Assembly: GCA_036752465.1 (NCBI GenBank)
Contig: DAIOSQ010000076.1
Coordinates: 1-9,021 of the forward strand
Direction: 5' to 3'
From: DAIOSQ01 sp036752465
GTDB taxonomy: Bacteria > Pseudomonadota > Gammaproteobacteria > Legionellales > Legionellaceae
DNA: 9,021 nt
Shown: positions 5,816 through 9,021 of the stretch, one piece after another
Position numbering within the stretch: the first letter of the stretch is position 1
Layout: every line of letters begins with the position of its first letter
The notes under the pieces: generated by a model
The model's input: only the letters and a program-made list of their open reading frames with translations
Told to the model about the DNA's origin: nothing
Databases searched by the model: none
Program-made: the position numbers and the translations under genes

Positions 5816-6829
5816 TTAACTCAGTTCACCGCATATATTGGTTTCCATCAAGCGCTTGATGGTTGCGACATCATTATATTTGCTGAACAAGTATAACAAT
5901 TTGCAGTGCGCTGCTTCCACAGTCATATCGTGTGCACTGATCAAACCTTGCGCCTTCAGCGAAGAGCCCGTGGCATAAAGGTCCATGGTCACCTGACCAT
6001 GATAACATTGACTGCAATTGACAATCACTACCCCGCGGTCACAGGCTTCCTTTAACAACGCTAAAAAACGCTCATCTCGATTGGGAGCATCGCCTGCACC
6101 ATACGTTTCAAGGATAAGCCCGCGAATCGGTTGTTGCAAGATATAGGCCAATACATCCGTTGAATAACCGGGAAATAAGCGAACGTTGGCGATGAAGTGT
6201 TCGGCTATCGGTTGTAAGCGAAAAAGATGCTGTGGCACTGGCAATAGCAAGCGTTTTTTCAACAAAATTTTGATACCAATATCTGCCAAATGTGGATAAT
6301 TAGGCGAATCAAAAGATTGGAAACGTTGTGAGCTAACTTTTTGAGCACGATTGCCACGCAGCAAAAACTGATTAAAATAAATACAAACTTCATGGATTGC
6401 TTCATGGGCGCATAGCCATAAAGAAGTGATGATATTATCTTCAGCATCGTTGCGTACTTCAGATAATGGAATCTGCGAACCCGTTAGCACCACTGGTTTA
6501 CCAAGACCTTCTAACATAAAGGCCAGCATCGATGCGGTATACGCCATGGTATCGGTGCCATGAAAAATCAAGAAGCCATCGTATTGATCATAATAACGGC
6601 TAATGTCAGCGGCAATTTGATTCCATTCCTTCACCGTGATGTTCGACGAATCCAACAAAGGTTCGTATTCCTTGATGACGTACTGTGGCATATCGGGATG
6701 CGCAAGTGCCGGCAAACGACTTAATACGGTGGTAACATAGCCAGGCACAGGCTCAGGCTCATAACCACAGGCTGTTTTTGTTGCGCTAATAGTTCCGCCA
6801 GTATTCAAAATGAGTATTTTTTTATTCAT
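5816..6829 (-). CDS. ansA: Type I (cytoplasmic) L-asparaginase
   Basis: It hydrolyses L-asparagine to L-aspartate and ammonia. Absence of a signal peptide and the close match to the AnsA pattern point to the cytoplasmic type I enzyme, not the periplasmic high-affinity type II. The 337 residues are the usual length. The first active-site motif is NTGGTIS with nucleophile Thr13. The second is FHGTDTMAYTAS with Thr92 and Asp93, and the catalytic Lys164 is in RGNRAQK (E. coli Thr14, Thr91, Asp92, Lys163). TGSQIPLSEVRNDAEDN and, near the end, MTVEAAHCKL are also typical. All catalytic residues are intact. The ATG has only a weak GGA upstream, but a good promoter lies at 6863-6891. It is the first gene of the minus-strand block and diverges from rppH. 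Confidence 0.95.
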   Translation of the reverse strand: MNKKILILNTGGTISATKTACGYEPEPVPGYVTTVLSRLPALAHPDMPQYVIKEYEPLLDSSNITVKEWNQIAADISRYYDQYDGFLIFHGTDTMAYTASMLAFMLEGLGKPVVLTGSQIPLSEVRNDAEDNIITSLWLCAHEAIHEVCIYFNQFLLRGNRAQKVSSQRFQSFDSPNYPHLADIGIKILLKKRLLLPVPQHLFRLQPIAEHFIANVRLFPGYSTDVLAYILQQPIRGLILETYGAGDAPNRDERFLALLKEACDRGVVIVNCSQCYHGQVTMDLYATGSSLKAQGLISAHDMTVEAAHCKLLYLFSKYNDVATIKRLMETNICGELS

Positions 6830-6862
6830 AAGTCCAGTTTTTTTAGTTTGTAGTTGCTTTTA

Positions 6863-6891
6863 ATTATTATGCATCGTTCTTCATTTGCCAA
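6863..6891 (-). promoter_or_regulatory. Sigma70-type promoter for ansA
   Basis: On the minus strand, TTGGCA (6886-6891; five of six consensus bases) and AATAAT (6863-6868; five of six) are separated by the optimal 17 bases. Transcription would start near 6855 and give a leader of about 25 bases. The same AT-rich stretch (TATTAT at 6865-6870) could serve as a rightward -10 for rppH, but without a clear -35. Confidence 0.6.
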
Positions 6892-6949
6892 ACTGATGTA
6901 TTCTATGGAAAAATCAAAGCATTATTCGATTGTGAAAAGTCATTATACC

Positions 6950-7474
6950 ATGGTAATTGACAGAGCTGGTTACCGGCTAAATGTTGGATTGATTCTAGTC
7001 AATTCTTCCGGGCGTGTTTTTTGGGGAAAAAGACATGGCCATGATGCGTGGCAATTTCCACAAGGCGGCTTGCTCGCGGGAGAAAAACCAAACGATGCCA
7101 TGTATCGGGAACTACATGAAGAGGTCGGTTTGGATCGCCAAGATGTAGAAATATTGGGCATAACTAAACGCTGGCTCAAGTACAAACTTCCTAAACAGTA
7201 TTTGCGTCATGGTACAGAGCCGTTGGTGATTGGTCAAAAACAAAAATGGTATTTATTGAAATTAGTGACCAGCGAGCAAAAAGTTCGCCTAGATCTTAGT
7301 GATTCCCCTGAGTTTGATAGTTGGCGTTGGATCGAGTACCACGAACCAGAACACTTGGTCATTTTTTTCAAAAAACAAGTCTATGAGCAAGCGTTACAAG
7401 AGTTGCAACATTGTTTAAAGAAACGACGCACACCATTTGGGTCACGTCGCAAAAGAGGTCAACAAAATCGCTAG
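6950..7474 (+). CDS. rppH: RNA pyrophosphohydrolase RppH (Nudix)
   Basis: RppH removes pyrophosphate from the 5' end of mRNAs, leaving a monophosphate that stimulates RNase E decay. The chosen start (MVIDRAGYRLNVG) matches the family start and gives 174 residues. The Nudix box is complete at residues 39-61: GGLLAGE, then REL with EEVGL, with metal-binding Glu54, Glu57 and Glu58. WQFPQGG, RWLKYKLPK, IGQKQKWYLL and PEFDSWRW are all RppH-specific, separating it from other Nudix enzymes. The tail ends in RRKRG, as in enterobacterial RppH. The frame stays open upstream to a TTG at 6854, with ATGs at 6869, 6896 and 6905. None, including 6950, has a good Shine-Dalgarno, so an N-terminal extension of 15 to 32 residues cannot be excluded. 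ptsP follows with no gap. Confidence 0.93.
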   Translation: MVIDRAGYRLNVGLILVNSSGRVFWGKRHGHDAWQFPQGGLLAGEKPNDAMYRELHEEVGLDRQDVEILGITKRWLKYKLPKQYLRHGTEPLVIGQKQKWYLLKLVTSEQKVRLDLSDSPEFDSWRWIEYHEPEHLVIFFKKQVYEQALQELQHCLKKRRTPFGSRRKRGQQNR

Positions 7475-9021
7475 ATGCTAAAAATATTAAAAAAAATAGT
7501 ACAAGATGTCACCACTGCGCATCATTTAAGAGAAGCACTGACTACGCTCACACAGCGGGTCCGTACGGCCGTGAATGCAGATGCGGTGTGCGTCTATCTT
7601 ATTGATAACAGTCAGGCACAATACGTACTGATCGCTACAGATGGATTGGCGAAAGCTGCCGAGTCAGTGGTGCGAGTCCCGCAGAACCAAGGGTTACTGG
7701 GATTAATTGGCCGGCGTGAAGAACCGATGAATATCAGTGATGCGCTAAAACATCCAGACTATTTAGCCAATCCACTGCTGAATGATGGTCATTTGCATGC
7801 CTTTCTCGGCGTTCCTATCATCCAACACCGAAAATTATACGGCATTCTGAGCGTACAACAACAAGACGAGCGCTATTTCGACGACGCGGAAGAAGCCTTT
7901 CTCATCACCCTTGCCGCGCAGTTGGGTGGGATCATCGCGCATGCTGAAGCCACCGGAGAGCTTGCAGATATCACCAAACAAAACTCGTCAGCAGATGTGG
8001 TGCACTCACAGGCGGCCCTGATTGGGATTGGTAGTGTGCCTGGTGTATCCATTGGCACCGCGATTGTCATATATCCTCGCGCTGATATTGATTCGGTGCC
8101 ACGCCATAGCATAGAAAATATTGAGCAAGAAGTTGCCATTTTTTATGCCGCACTGCAAGCGGCACGCGACAATATGCAGCGCCTAGATCGCCGCATGAAA
8201 TCGAGCTTACCCGAAGAAGAACATGCGTTGTTCGATGTCTATATCCGGATCCTCGATAAAGATAATCTGGGTGCGGAAGTAGTCACGGTTATCCAGCAAG
8301 AAAAAATTTGTGCCCAAGCTGCATTATCTATAGTCATCAAACGGCACGTGCAACAATTCGAAGCCATGAAAGATGATTACCTCAAAGAACGCGCCAGCGA
8401 TTTTCGCGATTTAGGCCGCCGCGTGTTGGCAGAATTACAATCCTCACAATACGAAGAAATTGCTTACCCCCGCCGCACCATTTTGGTTGGGGAGGAATTG
8501 AGTGCCGCCCATCTGGCGGAAGTACCGGAAGGTCAATTGGTAGGTATTATTTCGCAGAAAGGGTCCAATAATTCCCACATTGCGATATTGGCTCGTGCCT
8601 TAGGAATCCCGACGGTCATGGGCGCGCGCGGCCTAAAGTTAGATTACATCTCCCGGAAGGCTGTGATTGTCGATGGTTTTTACGGGAACGTATTCATTTC
8701 CCCCTCGAAAACACTACTGTCCGAATATAAACAGGTGATGCAAGAAGAAGACGAGTTAAATCAAAGTCTTGAATCGTTGCGTGATAAGCCGGCAGAAACC
8801 ATTGATGGCCATCGCCTATCCCTGCAAGTCAATACAGGGTTGGCCATGGACGCCAGTCTATCAATGAACGTTGGGGCTGAAGGGGTAGGCCTATATCGCT
8901 CCGAAGTGCCTTTTATGAGTCGCGACCGCTTTCCTAGCGAGGATGAGCAGTACATCATCTACCGGCAGATATTAAAAGCATTTGCGCCGCGAACCGTCAC
9001 CATGCGGACCTTAGATATAGG
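7475..9021 (+). CDS. ptsP: PtsP, enzyme I of the nitrogen PTS (3'-truncated by window edge)
   Basis: PtsP takes phosphate from phosphoenolpyruvate onto a histidine and passes it to NPr and then PtsN, a regulatory relay tied to nitrogen and potassium status. The frame runs uninterrupted from the ATG to the right edge (515 codons), about two thirds of the usual 750 or so residues. An N-terminal GAF domain (about 5-160) distinguishes it from sugar enzyme I; it includes FLGVPIIQHRKLYGILSVQQ. An enzyme I N-domain starts near GIGSVPGVSIGTAI. The swivelling phosphohistidine domain has SNSHIAILARALGIPTVMG with the active His368. The PEP-binding barrel has begun (GAEGVGLYRSE, then MRTLDIG at the edge). 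The ATG directly follows the rppH stop; the nearest AGAGG lies about 16 bases upstream, so translation probably depends on coupling to rppH. The rppH-ptsP order is the same in E. coli. Confidence 0.95.
   Translation, partial: MLKILKKIVQDVTTAHHLREALTTLTQRVRTAVNADAVCVYLIDNSQAQYVLIATDGLAKAAESVVRVPQNQGLLGLIGRREEPMNISDALKHPDYLANPLLNDGHLHAFLGVPIIQHRKLYGILSVQQQDERYFDDAEEAFLITLAAQLGGIIAHAEATGELADITKQNSSADVVHSQAALIGIGSVPGVSIGTAIVIYPRADIDSVPRHSIENIEQEVAIFYAALQAARDNMQRLDRRMKSSLPEEEHALFDVYIRILDKDNLGAEVVTVIQQEKICAQAALSIVIKRHVQQFEAMKDDYLKERASDFRDLGRRVLAELQSSQYEEIAYPRRTILVGEELSAAHLAEVPEGQLVGIISQKGSNNSHIAILARALGIPTVMGARGLKLDYISRKAVIVDGFYGNVFISPSKTLLSEYKQVMQEEDELNQSLESLRDKPAETIDGHRLSLQVNTGLAMDASLSMNVGAEGVGLYRSEVPFMSRDRFPSEDEQYIIYRQILKAFAPRTVTMRTLDI

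Noticed and set aside
6259..6447. Hydrophobic minus-strand frame inside ansA
   Set aside because: It is a shifted frame of conserved AnsA sequence; hydrophobicity alone does not support a membrane peptide.
7873..8139. Minus-strand open frames inside ptsP (also 8761-8958)
   Set aside because: They lie opposite conserved PtsP domains and show no independent coding signal.
1..9021. CRISPR array, insertion sequence or att-site signature
   Set aside because: No regularly spaced repeats, transposase or integrase frames, or terminal inverted repeats with target duplications were found on reading both strands.

Overview
The window looks like housekeeping chromosome from a gammaproteobacterium. The reasons are the rppH-ptsP gene pair (also adjacent in E. 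coli), a fused bifunctional GlmU, a cytoplasmic type I asparaginase, RsmE and a short Hfq. Several GlmU details (a Y-S-G where E. coli has N-T-G, and the C-C after it) resemble what I recall of Legionella-type GlmU. I therefore lean weakly towards Legionellales or a relative; this is memory-based and unverified. I see no phage, IS, CRISPR, tRNA or rRNA, and no clear novel multi-gene system.

Layout. Positions 2-802 (+) carry an unrecognised two-membrane-segment protein that is open at the left edge. Its 3' end overlaps by 36 bases the 3' end of a convergent DUF4254 gene (767-1393, -). A divergent promoter region (1394-1631) then leads to rsmE and trxA (+). These converge, across a 196-base gap holding a long inverted repeat, on a minus-strand block. 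Read in its own direction, that block is ansA, glmU, corA and hfq. ansA has a good sigma70-type promoter (6863-6891). glmU and corA overlap. hfq has its own strong Shine-Dalgarno site. Divergent from ansA are rppH and ptsP (+). ptsP starts on the base after the rppH stop and runs off the right edge at about two thirds of its usual length.

Roles. RsmE modifies 16S rRNA. TrxA supplies dithiol reduction. Hfq and RppH both act on post-transcriptional RNA control (sRNA pairing and 5' pyrophosphate removal). GlmU makes UDP-GlcNAc for peptidoglycan and lipid A. AnsA deamidates asparagine. CorA moves divalent cations. PtsP is the first phosphotransferase of the nitrogen-related PTS.

The points most worth a second look are departures from family consensus in otherwise intact genes. 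Hfq lacks the arginine rim patch and has almost no C-terminal tail. GlmU has Tyr where E. coli has the substrate-contacting Asn169. CorA has lost both acidic residues of the periplasmic loop after GMN. The unrecognised membrane protein at the left edge is also notable. No gene-free stretch exceeds 300 bases.
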